Shown here: in pieces, positions 15,700 to 22,523 of the stretch
How positions within the stretch are numbered: position 1 is the stretch's first letter
How the letters are laid out: each line of letters starts with the position of its first letter
Origin: Paenibacillus sp. FSL H8-0548
GTDB lineage: Bacteria; Bacillota; Bacilli; Paenibacillales; Paenibacillaceae
Reading direction: 5' to 3'
Length of the DNA: 64,000 nt
Assembly (NCBI RefSeq): GCF_038630985.1
Contig: NZ_CP152049.1
Span: 2,933,501 to 2,997,500 of the forward strand
The notes under the pieces: generated by a model
Databases searched by the model: none
What the model was told of the DNA's origin: nothing
The model's input: only the letters and a program-made list of their open reading frames with translations
Made by a program: the position numbers and the translations under genes

Positions 15700-15966
15700 G
15701 TGAAGATGACGACAATGATGAAGCAAAAGCTGCAGAAGAAAGCAGCTTTACTGAAGCAGCATGAGGTATATGCTTATCAAGCGGCGTATTTCTTGCTTGA
15801 GAACGAAGCACTGGCTGAGCAAGCAGCGACGCAGGCACTGCTTGCAAGCTTTCAGGAGGAATCCTTTTTTTCAGAGCTCCCAGAGAGTCAAATCATAAAA
15901 ATTAAGCAAAAAGTTATGAAGTATGCCCTATTAACGAAAGCAGCTATGCTGCAGCACACGGTTTAA
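15700..15966 (+). CDS. Small protein resembling a lone sigma-70 region 2 (copy B)
   Basis: An 88-residue protein paralogous to the one at 237-476: YAYQAAYFLLENEALAEQA here against YAYQIAHYILQDEALAAKA there, followed by an EE pair and a Lys-rich end. GTG at 15700 lies 12 bp after AGGAGGG; ATG codons at 15706 and 15715 are alternatives. The AEQAATQALLASFQEE segment resembles the AEDxxQexF pattern of ECF sigma region 2, but no region 4 follows. That link is inferred. The gene is followed by its own terminator and preceded by the GAAA-loop hairpin. Confidence 0.65.
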   Translation: MKMTTMMKQKLQKKAALLKQHEVYAYQAAYFLLENEALAEQAATQALLASFQEESFFSELPESQIIKIKQKVMKYALLTKAAMLQHTV

Positions 15967-15996
15967 TTCTAATGGAGTGCTGCTATCGGATCTTTT

Positions 15997-16019
15997 AACC
16001 GTCTATGCACGGTTTTTTT
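15997..16019 (+). terminator. Terminator after small gene copy B
   Basis: AACCGT and ACGGTT around a 6-nt loop with seven T. Confidence 0.75.
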
Positions 16020-16156
16020 CGTATGCACGTACATCATGCATTTCGATCGATCGAGCCATTTTCGAAAGTATCGTTGTTATGCTATAGTTTTTTATAGGAA
16101 GCGCAGCACATTTGAGCGAATCCAATGAATACTAGATTGGGGGGAGCTGGGGCAGC

Positions 16157-16774
16157 ATGATTATTGATCTCACGCATAGCATTCAAGAGGAGATGCCGAT
16201 TTATCCCGGTGATGCGGACACTGTTTTGGAACATTCGAAGCAGTTCAGCAAGGACGGCTACAACAATCATCAGCTCTCGATTAACATGCATGCAGGCACA
16301 CATATCGATGGACCGATGCATTTGCTGGACATTCAGAAATACATCCATGAATACTCGCTGGACAGATTTTTAGGTGATGCTGTACTGCTTAATGTGGCCG
16401 GGGAAAAGTCAATCGACTATAAGGAAGAATACGAAGAGATCATGAAGGATGGGCAAATTGTCGTTATCTATACGGGTCATAGCGATTGTTATGGTCAGCC
16501 GGAATATTTTACGGAGTATCCTGCTTTGACAGCGGAATTTGCTCAATTACTCGTTAGGAAAAAAGTGAAGATGATCGGATTGGATACCCCTTCACCTGAT
16601 TATGCTCCTTTCGACATACATAATATTTTCTTTGAAAACGATATGTTAATTATTGAAAATTTAACGAATATAGAACAACTGCTGGATGTCAAAGCGTTCG
16701 AAATCATTGCGCTGCCGCTAGCGATCAGAGCAGATTCTTCTATTGCGCGTGTCATTGCAAGGGTGAAGGAGTAG
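16157..16774 (+). CDS. Cyclase/kynurenine-formamidase-family metal hydrolase
   Basis: A 205-residue protein of the cyclase family (PF04199 type). It opens with IIDLTHSIQEEMPIYPGD and carries the metal-binding motif HAGTHIDGPMH at residues 45-55 (His45, His49, Asp51, His55), then VIYTGHSDCYG and IGLDTPSPD, all typical. Members hydrolyse amides or lactones, for example N-formylkynurenine; no tryptophan genes are nearby, so the substrate is open. GGGGGGAGC precedes the ATG. It is followed 26 bp later by a UPF0173 hydrolase, probably in one operon with a shared terminator. Confidence 0.9.
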   Translation: MIIDLTHSIQEEMPIYPGDADTVLEHSKQFSKDGYNNHQLSINMHAGTHIDGPMHLLDIQKYIHEYSLDRFLGDAVLLNVAGEKSIDYKEEYEEIMKDGQIVVIYTGHSDCYGQPEYFTEYPALTAEFAQLLVRKKVKMIGLDTPSPDYAPFDIHNIFFENDMLIIENLTNIEQLLDVKAFEIIALPLAIRADSSIARVIARVKE

Positions 16775-16800
16775 CATACACAATAAGGGAGGAATAAATA

Positions 16801-17493
16801 ATGGTGGAAATCATATATCATGGTCACTCTAGTATTCAAATCATTGACGGAGACAAGTCTCTAATGATCGATCCTTTTCTTAGAGGGAATGAGCTTGCTG
16901 TAACCAAGCCTGAGGAAATAAAGACAGATGTTGTACTTCTGACACATGCGCATGCCGATCATATTTTGGACGCGGATCTTATTGCCAAAAATAATGATGT
17001 GGCTGTCGTCGCAAATCCGGAGCTGGCTGCCTATATGTCCTGGAAAGGTGTTAAAACGATAGGGATGAACATCGGCGGAACGTTGGATCTTGGCTTTGCT
17101 AAGGCGAAAATGATTCAGGCCTTCCACTCCTCGGGTATTGTTATAGCAGAGGAACAGAACATTTTGTACGGTGGCATGCCAGCTGGTTACATTATACAAA
17201 TGGGTGGCGTAACTATTCTCCATGCAGGAGATACTGCTTTGTTTGGCGATATGAAAATGATCGGTGATCGTCATGCTATCGATGTTGCCTTCATTCCGAT
17301 TGGTGACCATTATACGATGGGAGTTGAAGACGCGCTGCAAGCTGCTGAATGGTACAATGCCAAAGTCATCGTGCCCGTTCATTATAATACGTTCCCTGTC
17401 ATCAAACAGGAAGCAGAAGCTTTTGTTCAGAAGCTGCAAGCTAAAGGAATCAAAGGATTAGTCTTAAAGCCAGGCGAGAAAATGTCTGTATAA
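16801..17493 (+). CDS. UPF0173 metal-dependent hydrolase (YtkL-like MBL fold)
   Basis: A 230-residue metallo-beta-lactamase-fold protein. Zinc ligands appear in THAHADH (residues 48-54: His49, His51, Asp53, His54), with further His/Asp in FHSSG, HAGDTALFGD and VPVHYNTFP. The length and motifs match B. subtilis YtkL (UPF0173). These enzymes hydrolyse unknown ester or phosphoester substrates. AAGGGAGG precedes the ATG, 26 bp downstream of the cyclase gene, and a terminator follows. Confidence 0.93.
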   Translation: MVEIIYHGHSSIQIIDGDKSLMIDPFLRGNELAVTKPEEIKTDVVLLTHAHADHILDADLIAKNNDVAVVANPELAAYMSWKGVKTIGMNIGGTLDLGFAKAKMIQAFHSSGIVIAEEQNILYGGMPAGYIIQMGGVTILHAGDTALFGDMKMIGDRHAIDVAFIPIGDHYTMGVEDALQAAEWYNAKVIVPVHYNTFPVIKQEAEAFVQKLQAKGIKGLVLKPGEKMSV

Positions 17494-17504
17494 GCTAGGC
17501 AGTG

Positions 17505-17545
17505 AAAAAAAGCGAGCTCTTCCTCATGGAAGGACTCGTTTTTTT
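17505..17545 (+). terminator. Terminator of the cyclase-UPF0173 operon
   Basis: AGCGAG-CTC-TTCCT pairs with GGAAGG-A-CTCGT, flanked by seven A and seven T, so it may work in both directions. Confidence 0.85.
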
Positions 17546-17548
17546 AAA

Positions 17549-17645
17549 ATATAGGAAAGTATATCATTTCGCCATACTTTCTCTATATTTCTGGGAATGA
17601 AACGTGCTGGCGCGGCCAAAGGACGGCGACCGCCGTTTCACCTTG
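17549..17645. repeat. 97-bp two-hairpin intergenic element, copy 1
   Basis: It matches 24210-24305 at roughly 87 percent in the same orientation. The first half pairs ATATAGGAAAGTAT with ATACTTTCTCTATAT; the second half pairs TGAAACG with CGTTTCA across a GC-rich interior. In both copies it starts a few bases after a terminator. An ORF that crosses it (17597-17794) has no ribosome site and is rejected. Confidence 0.75.
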
Positions 17646-17717
17646 TGCGACTTATGAAAAGGGAATTTAAGGATTGGACACGAATGTTAATAGTTGGATG
17701 CTTAATTCGAGGTGATT

Positions 17718-18311
17718 ATGGATGGGAGATATTTTATGAGGGGACGTGCCTTTCTAATTATAGCTGTTGCTCTTGCCAGTTTGCTTTTACTTAATGCATG
17801 CAAAGCTACAGTCACGGATACCGTGACTGAACAACAAATGATGGGAATGGAGAAGCCTTCTGAAGCCTTAAAGAGGGTAATCGTTGAAACAGACGGCATG
17901 CTTGCAGATGGTTATGGCAGCCCTCATCCATTTGGACTGAATGAGGAAGTTTTAGTTGATTTTGATTTCTATGACAGCAGCGGCATTTCCCGCGGTGATG
18001 TTGTCGTATTTAAAACAAGGAACAATACAGACCAGCAAACCGATATTGCCAGAATTGTAGCGCTGCCTGGAGAAACGGTGACGATAAAAAAAGGTACCGT
18101 GTATATTAATGGAAATAAATTAGATACCTTTTATGGAAAAGATACCTCATCTGATAACAATGATTCCTTAGCTGCAGTAACACTCAAAGCGAACGAATAT
18201 TATATCCTTGCCGATATTCGCTGGAGAGGTATGAATGATAGCCAATCCACTAGAGCTGGATTTCAGAAAGATGAAATACTAGGAAAAGTAGTCGGCTACG
18301 AGAAGAAGTAA
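17718..18311 (+). CDS. Signal-peptidase-I-like lipoprotein lacking catalytic residues
   Basis: A 197-residue lipoprotein with an SPase I (S26) fold. The lipobox LLNAC sets the mature N-terminus at Cys28. GAGGTGAT precedes the ATG at 17718; an ATG at 17736 after GGGAG is an equally good start. S26 box patterns follow: SRGDVVVFKT, IARIVALPGETVTIKKGTVYINGN, and YYILADIRWRGMNDSQSTR at the GDNRxxSxDSR position. The box B Ser-Met (GxSMxP) is replaced by TDGML and the catalytic Lys of KRVxGLPGD is replaced by Ala. It is thus probably an inactive, surface-anchored relative rather than a signal peptidase. Role unknown. Confidence 0.8.
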   Translation: MDGRYFMRGRAFLIIAVALASLLLLNACKATVTDTVTEQQMMGMEKPSEALKRVIVETDGMLADGYGSPHPFGLNEEVLVDFDFYDSSGISRGDVVVFKTRNNTDQQTDIARIVALPGETVTIKKGTVYINGNKLDTFYGKDTSSDNNDSLAAVTLKANEYYILADIRWRGMNDSQSTRAGFQKDEILGKVVGYEKK

Positions 18312-18350
18312 GCTTTGAATTTATCGGAATAACAGAATGGAGGGGTAGAG

Positions 18351-18932
18351 ATGGATTTAGAAACACTCACATTAGAAGGAGAAAGAGTCAAGCTTATTCC
18401 ATTAAACCATAATCATGTTGAACAATTATATGATGCTGTAGACAGTGCAGAGGTTTGGACGTTTTTGCCTAGCAGAATGGACAGCGTTGAAGATATGAAT
18501 AAGCTTGTCGAAGGCGCTTTGCATGGAAGAGGGCAAGGGACAGAGATCCCTTTTGTTGTGATCGATAAAGAGACGAATGAGATTGTTGGAATGACAAGAT
18601 TGCTAAACCTTTCTTTAGAAAATAGAAGCCTTGAAATAGGTTGGACGTGGTATTCATCGAAGGTATGGCGGAGTCGAGTAAATACAGAGTGTAAATTTCT
18701 GCTGCTCAGCTATTGCTTTGAGACTTTACATATTTTACGAGTTCAGATTAAAGCAGATAGCCGGAATAATCGTTCAAATCAAGCGATTTTAAGAATTGGC
18801 GCGCAAAAAGAAGGGGTATTGCGAAAAGAGCGAGTTTTGTTCGACGGCTATATTCGTGATGCAGTCATTTACAGTATCCTTGATGATGAATGGGCTGAAG
18901 TGAAAACGAGATTAATAGGTTTATTGAAGTAG
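18351..18932 (+). CDS. GNAT-family N-acetyltransferase (RimJ/RimL-like)
   Basis: A 193-residue acetyltransferase. The order LEGERVKLIPLNHNHVEQLY, then PFVVIDKETNEIVGMTRLL, LEIGWTWYSSKVWRSRVNTECKF-like and VQIKADSRNNRSNQAILRIGAQKEG is that of the RimJ/RimL branch. The usual acetyl-CoA Q/RxxGxG/A loop is weak here (WRSRVN), as in many of this branch. It would acetylate an amine on a protein or small molecule; the target is unknown. GGAGGGGTAG precedes the ATG, 39 bp after the lipoprotein gene, so the two may share a transcript. Confidence 0.88.
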   Translation: MDLETLTLEGERVKLIPLNHNHVEQLYDAVDSAEVWTFLPSRMDSVEDMNKLVEGALHGRGQGTEIPFVVIDKETNEIVGMTRLLNLSLENRSLEIGWTWYSSKVWRSRVNTECKFLLLSYCFETLHILRVQIKADSRNNRSNQAILRIGAQKEGVLRKERVLFDGYIRDAVIYSILDDEWAEVKTRLIGLLK

Positions 18933-18963
18933 CAGCGGGCTTGTTAGGGGGTCATGACAAGTA

Positions 18964-19147
18964 GTGTACTTTGTGCAATGGATGACAGCTTAAACCGCAT
19001 TTCACAGGGCTACACTGCACAAAATGCAGTAGATTCCCGCCCAATTGGCCTATTTGCTTACATTGATACCATTCTATTGCACTTAGTACACTCTGCATTC
19101 ATTGAAGCTTCCAAGCCGCCTGTTTGATTGTACAAAGTGCAGTGTAG
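18964..19147. repeat. Intergenic element with interleaved inverted repeats
   Basis: GTGTACTTTGTGCAAT (18964-18979) pairs with ATTGCACTTAGTACAC (19076-19091) at 14 of 16 positions, and CTACACTGCAC (19010-19020) pairs perfectly with GTGCAGTGTAG (19137-19147). The order a-b-a'-b' would give a pseudoknot or alternative folds. CTACACTGC can also pair locally with GCAGTAG. Part of it recurs near 1971-2002. It fills most of the 373-bp gap 18933-19305, which has no gene. Confidence 0.65.
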
Positions 19148-19305
19148 AAATGGCATTGGCTGATCTTAATTAGCTGTAATGTGCTCGTTGCAAATACCCA
19201 TAGGAACGAAATTGGAAATTCTAACATTTGCTCGGAGGACGATAGGAATTATTATTAATCCCGAAGGACATAGAATTGAATTAATGGCTTGAAAGGAGTA
19301 CGCTT

Positions 19306-19506
19306 TTGGCTGACTACGTGCAAGCTGGATTAGTTATTTTGTTATTGATAGTCATTGGATTATTGTGTATCTTTAGATCAAAATCGTCTTCGAGCACTAT
19401 TAAAATACGCTGGATAGGTTACGTATTGATAATAATGGCCATTTTCCTTGTAGCTTTTGGAATTCTACAGTACTTAGATGAAGCATCACATAGCTATGGA
19501 CACTAG
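19306..19506 (+). CDS. Small two-helix membrane protein
   Basis: A 66-residue protein starting at TTG, 7 bp after GAAAGGAG. Two membrane helices are evident (about residues 5-23 and 38-57) joined by a basic, serine-rich loop (RSKSSSSTIKIR), with a short His-containing tail. No family is recognised. It is a single-gene unit between two intergenic stretches. Confidence 0.65.
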   Translation: MADYVQAGLVILLLIVIGLLCIFRSKSSSSTIKIRWIGYVLIIMAIFLVAFGILQYLDEASHSYGH

Positions 19507-19648
19507 TTAGGTAATCGGTACTTTATTTTCATCCTTGTGCATGAAGCTAGCTGTAAATAAAAAGGTGGTTGTCAGGTGTAGCTGACGAGTATACAATGTG
19601 AAAGGGTAAATTAGAACAATAGTTTTTGCTAGGGAGAGTGCAACAGGT

Positions 19649-20836
19649 TTGTCGTCTAATGTTATTGCTTCAGCTTTGCTTTCTTTTCGGTATCGTTTAA
19701 TTACATTATTGCTTGTCGTTGTCGTTGCGGGTATGAGTCAGGGGCTTCTACTGCCTCTGTTATCTATTATGCTGGAGGAATCCGGGATCTCGCCTGACAG
19801 AAACGGCATTAACTCGGCAGCTATGTATATTGGAATCTTCTGTACGATGTTTTTTGTAGAGAGACCGGTTATGCGTTTTGGCTACAAAAAGGTTATTCTA
19901 GTCGGGATTACTCTTGTTACGATGGCTACGTTTCTTTTTCCATTCACTCATTCTCTTGCGGTTTGGTTCGTTTTGCGGCTCTTAGTAGGCGTAGGAGACA
20001 GCTCCCTCCATTATGCGACGCAGCTATGGATTGTGAGCTCAAGTCCCTCGGATCGGCGTGGGAGGTACATTTCTTTATACGGTATGGCCTATGGACTTGG
20101 CTTCAGCATTGGACCGCTTGGTATTAACCTGCTGCCCCTCGGAAGAGCGGTACCGTTTCTTGTGTCTTGTTTGTTTTTTACTACAGTGCTGCTGCTAGTG
20201 ATTAGAATGAAAAATGAGATGCCCGAGCGTATGGAAAAAAGTGCTGCCAGCGGGAATCGATTTGTCAGAACCTATCGCTTAGCGTGGTTTGTACTCATAC
20301 CAGGATTGCTTTACGGATTAATGGAAGCTTCTATGAACAGCAGTTTCCCGCTCTATGGGATGCGTATTTCTCTGAGCCAGCACTGGATCTCTCTGTTGCT
20401 GCTTGCCTTTGGTGTGGGGAGTCTGATTCTACAGTTGCCTCTTGGCATCTGGAGTGACCGAATTGGCCGTAAGCCTGTATTGATTACTTGCGGTATTATT
20501 GGCTCACTTGCGTTTTTCGGAATACCTCTGGCTGGAAACAACATCGCATTATTATTCGTATTATTTGCAATAGCCGGTGGCGTTGTCGGATCTTTTTATT
20601 CATTAGGCCTTGCTTATGCTGCGGATATTTTACCCCGGGCGATCTTACCGGCAGCTAATGTTATCGCTTCTATTCATTTCAGCATTGGAAGCATTATGGG
20701 TCCCACTCTAGGCGGCTTTGGCATACGTTATTATTCTGTGCATAGCATTTTTCTGTTCCTGGGTGCTGCATTTCTCGTATTCGCTCTGCTCGGTTTGGGG
20801 TTTCGTCCAAAAGCTCAAGCGAATGCACCTGTTTAG
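19649..20836 (+). CDS. MFS transporter
   Basis: A 395-residue major facilitator with about 12 membrane segments. It starts at TTG after AGGGAGAG. The first loop motif GYKKVILVG follows helix 2, and a second copy in the C-terminal half, WSDRIGRKPVLIT, is the canonical DRxGRR/K-type loop. The helix-5 region GLGFSIGPLGINLLPLGR resembles the drug-efflux motif of DHA-type exporters. The substrate cannot be assigned. It converges on the small hydrophilic gene and shares a bidirectional terminator with it. Confidence 0.88.
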   Translation: MSSNVIASALLSFRYRLITLLLVVVVAGMSQGLLLPLLSIMLEESGISPDRNGINSAAMYIGIFCTMFFVERPVMRFGYKKVILVGITLVTMATFLFPFTHSLAVWFVLRLLVGVGDSSLHYATQLWIVSSSPSDRRGRYISLYGMAYGLGFSIGPLGINLLPLGRAVPFLVSCLFFTTVLLLVIRMKNEMPERMEKSAASGNRFVRTYRLAWFVLIPGLLYGLMEASMNSSFPLYGMRISLSQHWISLLLLAFGVGSLILQLPLGIWSDRIGRKPVLITCGIIGSLAFFGIPLAGNNIALLFVLFAIAGGVVGSFYSLGLAYAADILPRAILPAANVIASIHFSIGSIMGPTLGGFGIRYYSVHSIFLFLGAAFLVFALLGLGFRPKAQANAPV

Positions 20837-20857
20837 TTGTATTTCGCAATAAATAAC

Positions 20858-20883
20858 CGGACGCCGAGATTATTCGGCGTCCG
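20858..20883. terminator. Bidirectional terminator between MFS and small hydrophilic gene
   Basis: CGGACGCCGA and TCGGCGTCCG pair perfectly around a 6-nt loop, with T-rich sequence downstream and A-rich sequence upstream. Confidence 0.85.
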
Positions 20884-20896
20884 CTTTGCTTTATTT

Positions 20897-21115
20897 TTAT
20901 TTATATTTATTAGCACTGGAGGATTTGTTTTTGGTCTTTTCCTTGTGCTTCTCGTCCTGCACCTGGAGGTTTAAGTCTTCGACCGGAATTGGATCTACCG
21001 TCTGCTGGCTTTTAAACTTATCGAACAAGCTCTCGTTTTCCGTTGGATACTGCTCAGGATGGTCGCGAGTTCCTTTTTTGCTTGCTCCGTCTGCGTCCTT
21101 CTCGAATTCATTCAT
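20897..21115 (-). CDS. Small hydrophilic protein, function unknown
   Basis: A 72-residue, highly charged protein with no hydrophobic segment. The start at 21115 (MNEFEKDADGASKKGTRDHP) has AGGTGG about 7 bp upstream; the longer frame to 21199 lacks a site. The sequence is rich in Lys, Glu, Asp, Gln and Ser and ends in a Lys/Ser tail, looking intrinsically disordered, as do many small spore or stress proteins of Bacilli. No family is assigned. It shares a terminator with the convergent MFS gene, which supports that it is a real gene. Confidence 0.6.
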   Translation of the reverse strand: MNEFEKDADGASKKGTRDHPEQYPTENESLFDKFKSQQTVDPIPVEDLNLQVQDEKHKEKTKNKSSSANKYK

Positions 21116-21325
21116 GCTCGTCCACCTCATTTCGTTGTTTCCATGGATATACCCATAGGATAGGCTGGTCAAACTTTGCAAGTATTCTCTTTTCACCATT
21201 CCATTGTGGGGGAGAGCAACAAAATCTGGAATTTCAACGTCTAATTATCATGGTATTCTGCTACATATCTAACGTTAGGAAACCTATTGAAGTGAAGCGA
21301 GTGCAACTGATGTTTTATAAAGGAG

Positions 21326-21961
21326 ATGAACACAATTAGAAGGCTGTTAGTCATATGCTCCCTAATCATGTTAACAATGATCCTTTCAGGTTGTTTAAAT
21401 ACGGACTCCAACAAGCCCAATATGCTGCAGGTAAAGGAGGTTGATTTATTTGCGGGTGATGCGAAGAAATTCCAACCGTTTCTTGGCGCAATGTCTGGAG
21501 CGATTAAGATTAATTATACCGGCAGCAAACAATCGATCAGGGCTGATTTAGAGATATGGGAAAATGGAGTGAAAAAAGAAACGTTGAGCTCCTTTATGGG
21601 GACACTGATATCAGAGTCAAAACGAGGAGATCGAGTCTTCGATGGTGAATTTATCATATCTGTAAAACAACAAAATGAAATGGACAACGCAAATAAGACA
21701 CGTTTTAAAATAACGTCAGCTTTTATTGATCAGGGCGGTTCAATTAGTTCAGGTACTGAAGTCGCGGCCGATCTTGCGTTAACGGGCAGCAGGACAATTA
21801 ATTTCGGGAATCAAGCACAGGAGTTCTCTGAGGATGAAGAAATTGCAATATGGGGATTGCAAGCCTCGGAGGGGATTATGCAAGCCGTTGATTTAACACC
21901 TGAAATGCTGAAAAGGGTTAGCTTCGCCATGATTGTGAAAATATCATTACAGGATAATTAA
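21326..21961 (+). CDS. Lipoprotein of unknown function
   Basis: A 211-residue protein with a lipoprotein signal peptide ending in LSGC (Cys at about residue 23). The mature part is beta-rich: AIKINYTGSKQSIRADLEIWENG and similar strands, then SRTINFGNQAQEF and IAIWGLQASEGIMQAV. The start is unusual: AGGAG directly abuts the ATG at 21326 with no spacer. An in-frame ATT at 21335 lies at the ideal distance from it and would give an Ile-Arg-Arg-Leu-Leu N-terminus typical of lipoproteins. No partner gene is evident. Confidence 0.72.
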   Translation: MNTIRRLLVICSLIMLTMILSGCLNTDSNKPNMLQVKEVDLFAGDAKKFQPFLGAMSGAIKINYTGSKQSIRADLEIWENGVKKETLSSFMGTLISESKRGDRVFDGEFIISVKQQNEMDNANKTRFKITSAFIDQGGSISSGTEVAADLALTGSRTINFGNQAQEFSEDEEIAIWGLQASEGIMQAVDLTPEMLKRVSFAMIVKISLQDN

Positions 21962-22091
21962 TTGCTAATTACTCGAAAATTGTCGCCCTTTGTTGGTTTA
22001 TTATTATAAATAATTCGACATAAATCAGATTTACAAGCGTAAACCCGACTGAAAACAGAAGTTTAATGTGTTTTTTTTCGTAATAACTCAT

Positions 22092-22134
22092 AAAGCCTGC
22101 TCACTTTCATTAAGCTTAAGGGAGCAGGCTTTTT
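22092..22134 (+). terminator. Terminator downstream of the lipoprotein gene
   Basis: AAAGCCTGCTC and GAGCAGGCTTTTT form an 11-bp stem with T run, 130 bp after the lipoprotein stop. The preceding gap 21962-22091 shows nothing else. Confidence 0.85.
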
Positions 22135-22236
22135 ACTGTGAAAAAAATTTTATTCGACTTCGTACTTCGACAGAGTTTTAAATGGCGTAGGGCTATACTT
22201 AATAAGTACTATTTCATTGACAGCGGAGGGTTGCTC

Positions 22237-22497
22237 ATGATTAATTCGAATCTGAAAAAAAGAGTTATCTGGTTCATTAATAGCGAGATTGATCGAGTGC
22301 TTATGAACCTGAAGACCGGGGCTGTGAATAAAGAAAATGCCCTTGGAAGCTTTAATACCTTATATCAGATCGCCTCATCGACGAAAGATGCGGACGCAAT
22401 GGTCACTTTATGCGAGATTATTGAGAAAGTCAGGGCGTCTAATCATCGAACGGGTCTATTTCATTTTACGGAGTTGCGCAAGGAATCGTATTATTAA
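22237..22497 (+). CDS. Hypothetical small helical protein
   Basis: An 86-residue protein. GGAGGG lies 6 bp before the ATG at 22237, which is therefore preferred over a GTG at 22138 inside the upstream terminator. Predicted mostly helical (LKKRVIWFINSEIDRVLMNLK, then ALGSFNTLYQIASSTKDADAMVTLCEIIEKV). No family is recognised. An IS4-type element has inserted 26 bp after its stop, separating it from what looks like its own terminator at 24138-24203. Confidence 0.6.
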   Translation: MINSNLKKRVIWFINSEIDRVLMNLKTGAVNKENALGSFNTLYQIASSTKDADAMVTLCEIIEKVRASNHRTGLFHFTELRKESYY

Positions 22498-22523
22498 TGA
22501 TAGGTCAATTTCATAGTTGATTT

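Noticed and set aside
17597..17794. Possible 65-residue ORF
   Set aside because: Its start lies in the dispersed two-hairpin element and it overlaps the lipoprotein gene out of frame.
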